DNA from: an uncultured Anaerolineae bacterium
GTDB lineage: Bacteria > Chloroflexota > Anaerolineae > Promineifilales > Promineifilaceae
DNA: 64,000 nucleotides
Assembly: GCA_905479495.1 (NCBI GenBank)
Contig: CAJQMR010000021.1
Location: 62,001-126,000, forward strand
Direction of reading: 5' to 3'
This document shows positions 33,773 through 42,221 of the stretch, in pieces. How positions within the stretch are numbered: position 1 is the stretch's first letter; every line of letters starts with the position of its first letter. The notes beneath the pieces are model-generated. The model did no database searches. It was not told the origin of the DNA and saw only the letters and a program-made list of their open reading frames with translations. A program made the position numbers and the translations under genes.

Positions 33773-35182
33773 TAACATCGGCTTAAACTTCAACGCTGTC
33801 TCGTCCCACTCGGCTTGGGGGTCGGAGTCGGCGACGATGCCCGCACCGGAATAGAGCCAAACGCGGCGGTCCTGGGTGATGGCGGAGCGAATGGCGACGC
33901 TGAATGCGCCATCGAGGTTGTGGTCCAGCCAGCCGATGGGCGCGCCGTACCAGCCGCGCGGCACCGGCTCCGCCTGGCTGATGAAGGGCATGGCTAATTC
34001 GCGTGGCTGGCCGCCCAGCGCCGGGGTGGGGTGCAGGGTATGCAGGATGGGCAGGACGCCATCTGCTTGTTTGAGTGTGGCCTGAATCGGGGTGAACAAA
34101 TGCTGGATGTAGCCCAGCCGAAGGATGCGGGGCTGATTGGCAATGGTTAGCTGGTTGGTGAGTGGGGCCAGTCGCCGCCGGATCGATTCGACGACGAGGG
34201 CGTGTTCGTGCTGGTTTTTGGCGGAGTTGAGCAGTTCCTGGGCCAGGGCTTCGTCTTCGGCAGGCGTTTTGCCGCGCCCAATCGAGCCAGCCAGCCCCAT
34301 TGTTTGCAGGGAACGGCCGTTTATATTCACAATTAGCTCAGGTGTAGCCCCGTAAAAAGCATGAAACGGCCGTGGCTCAAATAAAAAGCGATAGCAGTCA
34401 GGGTAGGTGGCATTCAGAAAATTCAGCGCTCCATCCACATCCACCTTTTGCGCATAGCGAATCTCGCAAACGCGAGAAAGCACCACCTTGTTCAGCGGCC
34501 CGCTGCACATCGTCTCCGTCGCCTGGCGAATCATCTTTTGCCAGTCTTCGTAAGACATCGGGTAATTGATCCGTTCAGGCCGCAATTTCTTAAGATTTTC
34601 TTTGCCCTTCTTTGCTTCTTTGCGCCTTTGCGTCAAAAAAGTTTCCAACCGCGTCGCTAAGGCGAACCGCAGTTCAGGCAGTAGGTCTTCTGGTGATTCA
34701 TCTTCGGGCAAGATGGCGTTGAGGGTCAGCCAGGATTCGCCATTTTGCTGGGCCAGCTGGTAGTGGGGCAGGATGAACTGGGCTGGATAATGGATCGACC
34801 AGGTGTTATCTGGCGTGAAGTCGTCGATGAAGGCGAAGCCGCCAAAAAGGCGTGGACCAGCCAACGGTTGATCCGCGTTGTGGATGACGGCATCGGCAAA
34901 CAGATCGTGGGCTTGCTGTTGGATCAAGGCAAAACGGTCGTGGCCCCAAGCGGAGAGATCCGCCGCAATGCCAAAACCGGCCAGGGTGAGGCCCCCGTTG
35001 GCTGCTGACCAGAAGAATCGTTCCTGGCCTAACGCCTGCTGCAGGAAAACGGCCGTATCCACCCCAGGTGCTGGCATGGAAACGGAGACGAGACGGCCGT
35101 TTGTGGGAGATTGGAGATTGGAGATTAGAGATTCTTCGTCCGCCAATCTCCAATCTCTAATCTCTAATCTCTTTTCGTTCAA
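33743..35182 (-). CDS. menF: Isochorismate synthase with repeat-coded N-terminus
   Basis: Chorismate-utilising enzyme converting chorismate to isochorismate, 479 residues if started at TTG 35182. The C-terminal catalytic half is well conserved: NKVVLSRVCEI, FHAFYGATPELIV, GLAGSIGRGKTPAEDE, KNQHEHALVVESIRRRL, HPTPALGG and SGAGIVADSDPQAEW. The first 26 residues, containing RLEIRDWRL and SLISNLQSP, come from an AGATTGG repeat; ATG 35077 is the next start but lies inside the usual N-terminal strand, so the TTG or a start within the repeat is likelier. A Lys-rich stretch at 179-197 is another repeat, and the last residues LRLEIGD are repeat-coded too. Confidence 0.9.
   Translation of the reverse strand: MNEKRLEIRDWRLADEESLISNLQSPTNGRLVSVSMPAPGVDTAVFLQQALGQERFFWSAANGGLTLAGFGIAADLSAWGHDRFALIQQQAHDLFADAVIHNADQPLAGPRLFGGFAFIDDFTPDNTWSIHYPAQFILPHYQLAQQNGESWLTLNAILPEDESPEDLLPELRFALATRLETFLTQRRKEAKKGKENLKKLRPERINYPMSYEDWQKMIRQATETMCSGPLNKVVLSRVCEIRYAQKVDVDGALNFLNATYPDCYRFLFEPRPFHAFYGATPELIVNINGRSLQTMGLAGSIGRGKTPAEDEALAQELLNSAKNQHEHALVVESIRRRLAPLTNQLTIANQPRILRLGYIQHLFTPIQATLKQADGVLPILHTLHPTPALGGQPRELAMPFISQAEPVPRGWYGAPIGWLDHNLDGAFSVAIRSAITQDRRVWLYSGAGIVADSDPQAEWDETALKFKPMLQALRLEIGD
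34590..34645. repeat. CGCAAAG-type repeat inside menF
   Basis: On the coding strand TTGACGCAAAGGCGCAAAGA, GCAAAGAAGGGCAAAGAAAA code LTQRRKEAKKGKENLKK, a basic insertion between the N-terminal and catalytic parts of MenF. Confidence 0.8.
35105..35172. repeat. AGATTGG-type inverted repeat at the tetR/menF junction
   Basis: GGGAGATTGGAGATTGGAGA at 35105 is mirrored by CCAATCTCCAATCTCTAATC up to 35172. The repeat codes the last residues and stop codon of the TetR protein (KEIRD, then TAG) and, in another frame, the first residues of MenF. Confidence 0.85.
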
Positions 35183-35771
35183 AGCCCACGCTCCTCAACA
35201 AAACCGGCAGCAAAGAGTCCATGATGCGCTGCGGGTCTGGCTCGCCTGTGTAAACCCAGCGAATGATGACGCCATAAATCGCCCCCATCCAGGCATAAGA
35301 AACCACCTCAACGTCGGTTGGGGAAATGTCGCCCACGTCGATGGCTTCTTGCAGATAGGTGGCAATGAGGTCAGCAAAACGGTCGTTGACTTCGTTGCGC
35401 TTGTTTTCAAACGTCGTGCCCAGGCCCACGGCCTGCACCAGCAGGAGCTTGGCCGGGCGGCGGTATTTGCCAAAGGTGGTCAGGCAGGTTTCCAGGGCCA
35501 CGCGCACCCGGTTGATGCCTACTTCTTCTTGCTGAATCGCCTCGGTGACGCGCCGTTCCAGCAAGTCGGCAAACTGATCAACCAGGGCCAGGAAAAGACG
35601 CTCTTTGTTGGGGAAGTGGAAGTAGATCGACCCTTTGGAAGTGTGGGATTCGTCTACAATTTCATCCATGCGGGTGTTGTAATACCCTTTGCTGGCAAAG
35701 ATGTTTAGCGCCGCATCTAAAATGCGGGTGCGGGTTTGGTCAGGGTCTCGTTTGCTGATGGGGTCGTCCAT
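35157..35771 (-). CDS. TetR-family transcriptional regulator
   Basis: Regulator of 204 residues. The N-terminal helix-turn-helix is typical: TRTRILDAALNIFASKGYYN, then SKGSIYFHFPNKERLFLALV (residues about 15-65). The C-terminal ligand-binding region is diverse. ATG 35771 is followed upstream by a palindrome, GACTGGTCAGTC at 35797-35808, a likely own operator. The gene overlaps the menF start by 26 bp if TTG 35182 is used, so it may head and control the leftward menaquinone/P450 transcript. Its C-terminus ends inside an AGATTGG repeat. Confidence 0.93.
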   Translation of the reverse strand: MDDPISKRDPDQTRTRILDAALNIFASKGYYNTRMDEIVDESHTSKGSIYFHFPNKERLFLALVDQFADLLERRVTEAIQQEEVGINRVRVALETCLTTFGKYRRPAKLLLVQAVGLGTTFENKRNEVNDRFADLIATYLQEAIDVGDISPTDVEVVSYAWMGAIYGVIIRWVYTGEPDPQRIMDSLLPVLLRSVGFERKEIRD

Positions 35772-36207
35772 TTTGTGTATGCTCCAATCTTAAACCGACT
35801 GGTCAGTCTATTAATTTTGATTATGAAGATAGCACAAAACGGCCGTTTTGACCGTAACATTTCATTGCTTCTGAAATCCGTTTTATTTTTGACTTACGGG
35901 ACGATATTATCCAGCCGACTGGCTCATACAATTAAAGCCGCTTATCTAAATATGGGCGTTTAGGAACGAAAAATAGCGGATATATGGTTTGCTTTTTAAT
36001 GAGCTCGAAATGGTGTTAAAATGCGTCACGCTGTTGTCACGGTATGATGGTACCGTTCCCCCAAATGTTCATGCGCTAGGCAAATCACAGAAAGTATTGC
36101 AAAAACCGGCCGACTTCGCCGTGATTTGCGCAATTAAAAGCGGAGTTCTTCTCTGCTCTATTTTGAAAACTTTCCCGCTTTTACATACACTGACAAGGAG
36201 AAATACA
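35772..36207. other. Divergent intergenic region of 436 bp
   Basis: Apart from the TetR-type operator it holds a 16-bp perfect palindrome, CAAAACGGCCGTTTTG (35835-35850), and a short inverted repeat ACGGTA/TACCGT (36039-36056). The frame of the following protease gene is open from 35989, but AAGGAG at 36196-36200 and the content point to ATG 36208. I could not find a convincing promoter pair. Confidence 0.5.
35797..35808. promoter_or_regulatory. TetR-type operator-like palindrome
   Basis: GACTGGTCAGTC, five-base arms around GT, 26 bp before the TetR start codon. Palindromes in this position commonly serve autoregulation. Confidence 0.55.
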
Positions 36208-38013
36208 ATGTTGATGGATGATCCCCGCGATTGGAAAGCCAGAATTAGTTCCTTGGAAAAGGCTATCTCTGAGACAGAAGAAATGATGGAGGTGGTCCGC
36301 GATGACCATGCCGATGAGGTGCTGGCCGTTTTTGATGCGGAAATGACCGATGAGATGGCAACGCCTTTTGAGGCGATTCAGGTAGCGCTTGGTGACATGA
36401 CGCCGCGCCAATTCCTTAAGTTACCGGCCAGGGAACGGCCGTCATCCATTCCTAAACCGCTGCGTAAGATGAAGAAACGGGGTTTTTACCAGCTGGTTAA
36501 AGAGACAATGCAGGTGGATAACTGCATTAAGGTGCTGCAAGCGCTATATGATTTTGCTGGGGAAGGTTTTACCTTTTTCATGGATGGCTATTACGACAAA
36601 AAGAATTTACCCGTTGCCCCGCAATGCCCACCGCGCTCCGTGATGCGTACCCTTGTGAACCAGGTTTCATTTGACCTGAGCGTGATTCAGCACGCGGTGA
36701 ACCAGCGTCGTCGGCACAATGGCCAGGTTACCGAACAAGGGTTGGCGGTGGCGATGGCCGATCACTTGGCGACAATGGCCCTGGGCATGGCCGTAGATGA
36801 AGGTTTCTTGCCGCAGGATACAACGGTTATCACGTATCTGGCTAAATCGGTGCGGGCCCGGTTGATTCCTTATTATGATGCCCTGCTCATCAGTGTTGCG
36901 TACGCTTCTATTCAAAATGGCGTCCATCCTACCCGGGATTATCTGGCACTGCCGCACGAAATTGGGCACCATTTGTACTGGAACGGCCGTCATCCCCAAA
37001 GTGGTGCTGAACTGCGAGATCTGCTGCTGCAAAATGCGGCCAAGGCAGGCATTACCGCCGGGGATTGGCGGCTAAACTGGCTGGAAGAAATCTTCTGCGA
37101 TACCTATGCCTTGCTGTTGGCTGGCCCTGTGATCGTGCTCGATTTTCAAGACATGCTGGATGATGATATGTCTAGCCATTTTCGAGAAGATACAGACAAG
37201 CATCCGATACCTGAGATACGGCCGTATATCCAAACCAACATCCTGCGCCGCGCTAAAGACGACGACGGCAACGTGATTTACGCCCATGAATGTGACAAGT
37301 TGGATGAGAACTGGCGCAATTGGCTGGCCAAGCATCCCTTACAGGCCAGTTACCGGCCGCGTGGTACGGCTGCCCCCATGACCGGACAGGCAATTGTCGA
37401 TGCCTTGGAACCGCTCATCACAGCCATTTTAGAGACCGTTCCCGGTTTTGTACCCACCGAACGCGACTACACTGGCATGGAAGGTGGCAATGACCTTGCC
37501 AAGCTGTACCAGGAGTTCCAAAGCAACATTATGCCGGACGACGACAACAAACTGGTGAATATGTTCCTGGATGGCAATGGTACCGAAGAAGAGCTTGCTT
37601 CAATCTTGGACAGCTATTCAGAAATTTCCTTTTTGAAACACATTGAGGAAGTGGTTAAAAAGAAACCAGATCAGATTGACTCAGCTGAATGGCTGCAATT
37701 GCTGCGTTCCTTTGGCTGGTCCAGCGAAGGGCCGCTTGGCAGTGGCGGGCTAACCTCAAACGGAAGCAGTTTCAGCTTATCTGTAGCCCGAATAAACAGA
37801 AATAAAGATGTGCTCGTGGCTGTTACCGTTTTAAATGACATCAGCTGCACGTTAGATTTGAAAGATACGCAAAGTAACCAAACAGAGAATATTTATTGTG
37901 CCGCAAATAATACAACAAATTACACATTTAAGAATGTGGGTTCAAACGCGGGGCGAATTATTGTGACTAATGCCACCACAGCGGTCTTCATTAATTACCC
38001 GGCTGGCAGCTAA
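36208..38013 (+). CDS. Putative zinc metalloprotease (HEIGHH), family not recognised
   Basis: A protein of 601 residues with the zinc motif LPHEIGHHLYW (H250, E251, H254) and, about 40 residues later, LEEIFCDTYALLLAGP, where E294 fits the third ligand of gluzincins (ExxxD). No signal peptide or membrane segment is visible, so it is probably cytosolic. The N-terminal 90 residues are charged and helical; after about residue 515 a beta-rich, Asn/Thr-rich tail follows that resembles a small binding module. AAGGAG 7 bp upstream fixes the start. It converges on the cyclase/ATPase gene. I do not know a named family with this layout. Confidence 0.75.
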   Translation: MLMDDPRDWKARISSLEKAISETEEMMEVVRDDHADEVLAVFDAEMTDEMATPFEAIQVALGDMTPRQFLKLPARERPSSIPKPLRKMKKRGFYQLVKETMQVDNCIKVLQALYDFAGEGFTFFMDGYYDKKNLPVAPQCPPRSVMRTLVNQVSFDLSVIQHAVNQRRRHNGQVTEQGLAVAMADHLATMALGMAVDEGFLPQDTTVITYLAKSVRARLIPYYDALLISVAYASIQNGVHPTRDYLALPHEIGHHLYWNGRHPQSGAELRDLLLQNAAKAGITAGDWRLNWLEEIFCDTYALLLAGPVIVLDFQDMLDDDMSSHFREDTDKHPIPEIRPYIQTNILRRAKDDDGNVIYAHECDKLDENWRNWLAKHPLQASYRPRGTAAPMTGQAIVDALEPLITAILETVPGFVPTERDYTGMEGGNDLAKLYQEFQSNIMPDDDNKLVNMFLDGNGTEEELASILDSYSEISFLKHIEEVVKKKPDQIDSAEWLQLLRSFGWSSEGPLGSGGLTSNGSSFSLSVARINRNKDVLVAVTVLNDISCTLDLKDTQSNQTENIYCAANNTTNYTFKNVGSNAGRIIVTNATTAVFINYPAGS

Positions 38014-38062
38014 TGTGATTTTTGATAATTTTCCTGGAAGCCAAATAGGGATGGATTGATAC

Positions 38063-41000
38063 TTATAGGCTTCCGGGAAAATTGAGCTTTTCGGCCGTTT
38101 CCAAAATGAGACGGTGTTCTGGAACATTGTACAAAAACGAACGCTGGCTGTCTGGGTTTGGGATTTTTGTTCCCTGTTCTAGCAAAAACGCGTGTGCTTT
38201 TTGCAAAAATGGTATTGCTTGGCTGTCTTCGAGGGCGGCTAAAAGCCGGTAACAAATCCAAAAAGTATTAAATGGATCTTCCAGGCCATCAAGGCTGGCT
38301 GAATCCAGACTGTCGAGAACATTTGTTAGTTGCTCTTTTATTTTTTCGTGTTGTCCTCGCGCATAGCTGACGCAGGCCAAACCAACCTGGGGCAAGGTGG
38401 TAAGATGTGATTGGCCCAGCTCATTTCGTAGCGAAAGCGCGTTCAGGAAAGCAATCTCTGCCTTGGCTACCAGATTTAGCTCCAGAAAGGTAAACCCAAG
38501 CATCGTAATGGTGTGTGCTTCCAGATAACGTGCTCCTGTTTCTTTTTCTATCGTCAAGGCATCAATAAAAAAGGATTGTGCCTCGGCATGTTTCTGCTGT
38601 TTGGCCAATACCTCGCCCAGATTATTTAGGGCAATCGCCTCGTCTTGCTGCGCCCCAACTTCGCGGCTAATGAACAAAGATTGTTCATAATTGAAATATG
38701 CCATATCGTATTGCCCTAGCACATGCCCAATAATCCCCAAATTATTAAGTGCCGTTCCCTCACCTTCTCGACTGCCAATTTCTTGATAAAGGTATAAGGC
38801 CTGGTCGAAATATTCTTTTGCCTGGCTGTATTTTTGTTGATGACTGAACAGCAGCCCAATATTGTTCAACACGCGTGCTTCTACTTCGCGATTGCCAACC
38901 TCTTTGGCAAGTTTCAAAGCTTCCTGGAGATATTTTTCTGTGGTCGCATAATTTCCCTGTTGCAGTTCAATGCGGCCCAAAAAAATAAATGCTTGCTCTG
39001 CGCCGGCTTTATCGTCTATTTTTTGCAAATAGTCGAGTGATTTTTTAGCATGGATTTCTGCTTCCTCATAGTTCCCCTGCCAGAACAGCGTGATGCACCA
39101 ATTGACATGACCATTTGCGCAGCGTTTGCAATCTTTTACTTGTTGGGCCAGTTCTATCGCCTTTTGGGAGGCTGTAATGACAGCAAGGTGTTCACCAGTC
39201 ACGTGAGCAAATTGTCCTTGCCTTAAATGCACATCAGCTTGTTTTTGCTGGTCATTGAGGGCATCGGCTAATTGGGCCAATTTTTCAATCTCATCGCGTT
39301 GGGCATCCCGATCGCCAAGCAGGTGGTAGATGTCTTCGCGAGATGAACACAGCTGGAACTGTTTCGCAAGATCGGTGGACTCGGTTAAGGCGAGGGAACG
39401 GCCGTAATAATCCAGCGCCTCGTTGTTTTGGTAAGCATCGCGGGCGACATCCCCTGCTTTGTGCAAGTAATCACGCGCTTTTTCGGTGAGCTGGGCTTGC
39501 TCAGCATGGTAGGCCAGTTTGCCGTAATGAGCGGTTAAATCGGCGGCGTATAATGTTTCCAGGGCAGACACGGCCAGGCGATGCAAGGTTTGCCGCCGGG
39601 CGCGCAGCTGCATTTTGTAGGCAGCATCGCGCACCAGGGCATGCCGGAACAGGTAGCGCAGTTCGTTGAGCGCTGCCCAAATCGTGGCTTCTTTGGCTTC
39701 GCTTAAAATTGTGGGCATTTGTGCGTCGTCTTGCAGCATAAGGCCCAGCAGGCGGACTTCAAATTCGCGGCCCAGGACGGCCGCATGCTGCACGCCATCT
39801 TTCACTTTGGCCGTCAGCCGATCCAGCCGCGCCACCAGCAAGGCATGGACATCGCGGGGGAGGACGGTTTCTTGAACGGCCGTTACCGACCAGCCCGCCT
39901 CGGTTTCCGCTAATAGATTTTGCTCCTGCAAATAGCGCACAATTTGTTCTGTGAAAAATGGATTGCCTTCGCCTCGGTTGGCCAGCAAGGTTTGCAGGGC
40001 CGGGGAAACCGGGCCGCCAAGCAGCTCGGCTGCCAATTGGTTAAGCTCTGCCTGGGTGAGCTGCCCCAAGGAGATAACTTGCCAGAGGAAGCTGCCCTCT
40101 GCCGCAGCCGTCTCCTGCTCTGGGCGGCTGGTGGCCAGGATAGCCAGGGGATAATGTATGTCGGGAACGGCCGTAATGGTTTGCCACAGCTGCTGCAAAA
40201 ATTGGCGTGAATCAGCGTCCAGCCAATGCACATCCTCAATGACCAGCAGCGTGGGCTTTTGCAAACTTTCGGCTCTGAGCAAGGTGCTCAGGCCAATGAG
40301 CGTATTTTCAAAACGTCCCTGTGGTTCTAGCTGAGCGTACAGCGAATCGGGCCAATGCAAATCTACCAGCGCACCGATAAATGAGTGGGTACGTTCCAGC
40401 TCACGAGCCAGCTTGGCGGGTTCTGTTTGTGCAATCAGCTGCTGCAATTTTTGCTCAAAGGCAGCCTTGTTTTGGGCTTCAGTCTGTTGGCTGGATTGGT
40501 TGAAGTAGCGCTGGAGCCAGTAGCGCAGCGGGTTGAGCGATTGGCGCAAAATCTGGTCAGTCTGGCAGAGAAAAATCTGGTGGGACCCAAAACTGGCGTT
40601 CAGGCGTTCAAAAAATGTGTGCAGTAGGCGACTTTTGCCAATGCCTGCTTCCCCTTCCACGCGTAAGGCCCCGGCAAAACGGCCGTCTATCAATGGCCGC
40701 ACAAACTGTTCCAGTTGGGCCAATTCAGCCTGACGCCCCAACATTTGCCCGCTAAAAATGGGTGCGGCCGTTTCCTGATGGCCTAGCAGACGGTACACAG
40801 GTTGTTTTTGGGCAAATCCTTTAAATGATTCGTTCCCGATAAACTGCATGGCAAACAACTGTTGGGCGCGCTTGAAAACGGCCGCATCCAGCCAAATTTC
40901 CCCGGATGGAGCCGTGGTCATGAAGCGAGCAGCCAGATTCACGCCGCTGCCATAGCAGGTGAACTCCTCGTGCAGCGGCGAGCCAATAAAACCCGCATGT

Positions 41001-41989
41001 GCCACCTGATATGTGACCCCCGCCCGGATGGCAATGGCGCTTTGCTGCTGCAAAGCCAGCACAAAATTCAAGGCCCGCTCGATGTCCGTTTCGTGGGCAA
41101 TGGGGGCACCCCAAAACAGCAGCAGCGTGCAGCCTTTGTCGCCAAAATCCAGGCGACTGGTCACGCTGCCAAACTGTGCTTGCAGTGCAAAGACGGTCTG
41201 CATAAACGGCCTCAGTTCTGCCTCGTTCTGCACATCTGGCAGGCTGATGAAGACGTTGACAATTTGCCGAAACTCACCTTGCAGGGATTGGCTGATAAGC
41301 ATTTGGGGGAAAAAGCGGCCGAGCAGCGGCAAGTTAGGGCTGGGTGGCGTAAATGGCTGGGTCGGGGTGAGGGTTGTGGGACGGCCGTTTACCACAAAAA
41401 AATTATTACGCGGGGCCAGCTCAACCCACTCCAGCACAATTGCGGCCAGCGCCGCATCTAAAATGATTTCTCCTGGCCCTGCCTGCTTTTCTGCCAGCGC
41501 GCAGCCATCTACGGCCGTTCCCTGAAAATAAAAAGCTGCCCGCTCCCGCGCGGCATCAGAAATAATGCCCCAGGCTGCCTGCCCCAGCGCCAATCCAATT
41601 TTGGCCGTCATTTTAAAGTCGCCATACGGGGTGTGGCTGTTTGGTTTTGTGGTTAGATGATGTTGGGCTTGCCAGGCTGCGGTAATGGCCTGCTGGGCAA
41701 TCTGTGCCTGTGCGGAAGGTGTGTTGATGGGGAAAAATGCGGTGAAGGCATCCCCGGCAAAGTTGCTCACAAAGCCCCCTTGCTCAAAGACAAATTGCAC
41801 CAGGGGTTCAAAGATACCCAACATGACGGAGGCCATGACTTCGGCCCCGTGCTGCCCATGCTGCATCAATATTTCCATGAGTTGGGTAAAACCGGAAACA
41901 TCGACGAACAGCCCAACGGCCGTAAATGTGCCTTGCTGTTCTTCTTGTGCCAGCTGTTCTAGGATGAATTGGGGAACCAGATTATGCAT
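38063..41989 (-). CDS. Class III cyclase-domain / AAA ATPase / TPR signalling protein
   Basis: A 1308-residue multidomain protein. Residues 20-190 are a class III nucleotidyl cyclase domain with FVDVSGFT (metal ligand D30) and FAGDAFTAFF (D80). A second cyclase-like domain (about 235-400) lacks the first metal Asp. The ATPase domain has Walker A GEAGIGKS (446-453) and Walker B LLVIEDVHWLD, of the MalT/predicted-ATPase STAND type. From about 850 to 1260 there are about ten TPR-like repeats with GN(Y/R)E..ARVLNNIGLL patterns. Such proteins are common in Chloroflexota and act as sensors; the input is unknown. It is a single gene, divergent from menA. Confidence 0.88.
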   Translation of the reverse strand: MHNLVPQFILEQLAQEEQQGTFTAVGLFVDVSGFTQLMEILMQHGQHGAEVMASVMLGIFEPLVQFVFEQGGFVSNFAGDAFTAFFPINTPSAQAQIAQQAITAAWQAQHHLTTKPNSHTPYGDFKMTAKIGLALGQAAWGIISDAARERAAFYFQGTAVDGCALAEKQAGPGEIILDAALAAIVLEWVELAPRNNFFVVNGRPTTLTPTQPFTPPSPNLPLLGRFFPQMLISQSLQGEFRQIVNVFISLPDVQNEAELRPFMQTVFALQAQFGSVTSRLDFGDKGCTLLLFWGAPIAHETDIERALNFVLALQQQSAIAIRAGVTYQVAHAGFIGSPLHEEFTCYGSGVNLAARFMTTAPSGEIWLDAAVFKRAQQLFAMQFIGNESFKGFAQKQPVYRLLGHQETAAPIFSGQMLGRQAELAQLEQFVRPLIDGRFAGALRVEGEAGIGKSRLLHTFFERLNASFGSHQIFLCQTDQILRQSLNPLRYWLQRYFNQSSQQTEAQNKAAFEQKLQQLIAQTEPAKLARELERTHSFIGALVDLHWPDSLYAQLEPQGRFENTLIGLSTLLRAESLQKPTLLVIEDVHWLDADSRQFLQQLWQTITAVPDIHYPLAILATSRPEQETAAAEGSFLWQVISLGQLTQAELNQLAAELLGGPVSPALQTLLANRGEGNPFFTEQIVRYLQEQNLLAETEAGWSVTAVQETVLPRDVHALLVARLDRLTAKVKDGVQHAAVLGREFEVRLLGLMLQDDAQMPTILSEAKEATIWAALNELRYLFRHALVRDAAYKMQLRARRQTLHRLAVSALETLYAADLTAHYGKLAYHAEQAQLTEKARDYLHKAGDVARDAYQNNEALDYYGRSLALTESTDLAKQFQLCSSREDIYHLLGDRDAQRDEIEKLAQLADALNDQQKQADVHLRQGQFAHVTGEHLAVITASQKAIELAQQVKDCKRCANGHVNWCITLFWQGNYEEAEIHAKKSLDYLQKIDDKAGAEQAFIFLGRIELQQGNYATTEKYLQEALKLAKEVGNREVEARVLNNIGLLFSHQQKYSQAKEYFDQALYLYQEIGSREGEGTALNNLGIIGHVLGQYDMAYFNYEQSLFISREVGAQQDEAIALNNLGEVLAKQQKHAEAQSFFIDALTIEKETGARYLEAHTITMLGFTFLELNLVAKAEIAFLNALSLRNELGQSHLTTLPQVGLACVSYARGQHEKIKEQLTNVLDSLDSASLDGLEDPFNTFWICYRLLAALEDSQAIPFLQKAHAFLLEQGTKIPNPDSQRSFLYNVPEHRLILETAEKLNFPGSL

Positions 41990-42063
41990 GATTGTGCCCT
42001 TGTTACGATGATGGGCGTAAGTGTACCAGAGGTAGAAAATAAATCACGAATGGGAAAAATTCA

Positions 42064-42138
42064 TAACGAAGGAACAAAGGCAGGAAGGAACAAAGATTTC
42101 TTTTTCTTCGATTCTTCGTTTCTTTGTCCCTTTGTATA
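42064..42138. repeat. Inverted repeat of GGAACAAAG units
   Basis: AACGAAGGAACAAAGG and AGGAAGGAACAAAGA are mirrored by TTCTTCGTTTCTTTGTCCC and TTTGT. It occupies most of the gap between the divergent cyclase and menA genes (41990-42218). Confidence 0.65.
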
Positions 42139-42204
42139 AAAATCATGCCTAGAGAAAAACGATTCGCAATTGGCTGGTTACAGGGCAGGACGGCCGTCTC
42201 TTGT

Positions 42205-42221
42205 TATAATCCCCGCTTATG
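42205..42221 (+). promoter_or_regulatory. TATAAT directly before the menA start codon (leaderless transcript likely)
   Basis: TATAAT at 42205-42210 is only 8 bp before ATG 42219, and no ribosome binding site is visible. Initiation about 7 bp after the -10 would start the RNA at or next to the ATG. The -35 region is weak. Confidence 0.5.

Noticed and set aside
35989..36207. N-terminal extension of the metalloprotease
   Set aside because: No ribosome binding site at 35989, Cys/Leu-rich unlikely sequence, and a good AAGGAG before ATG 36208.
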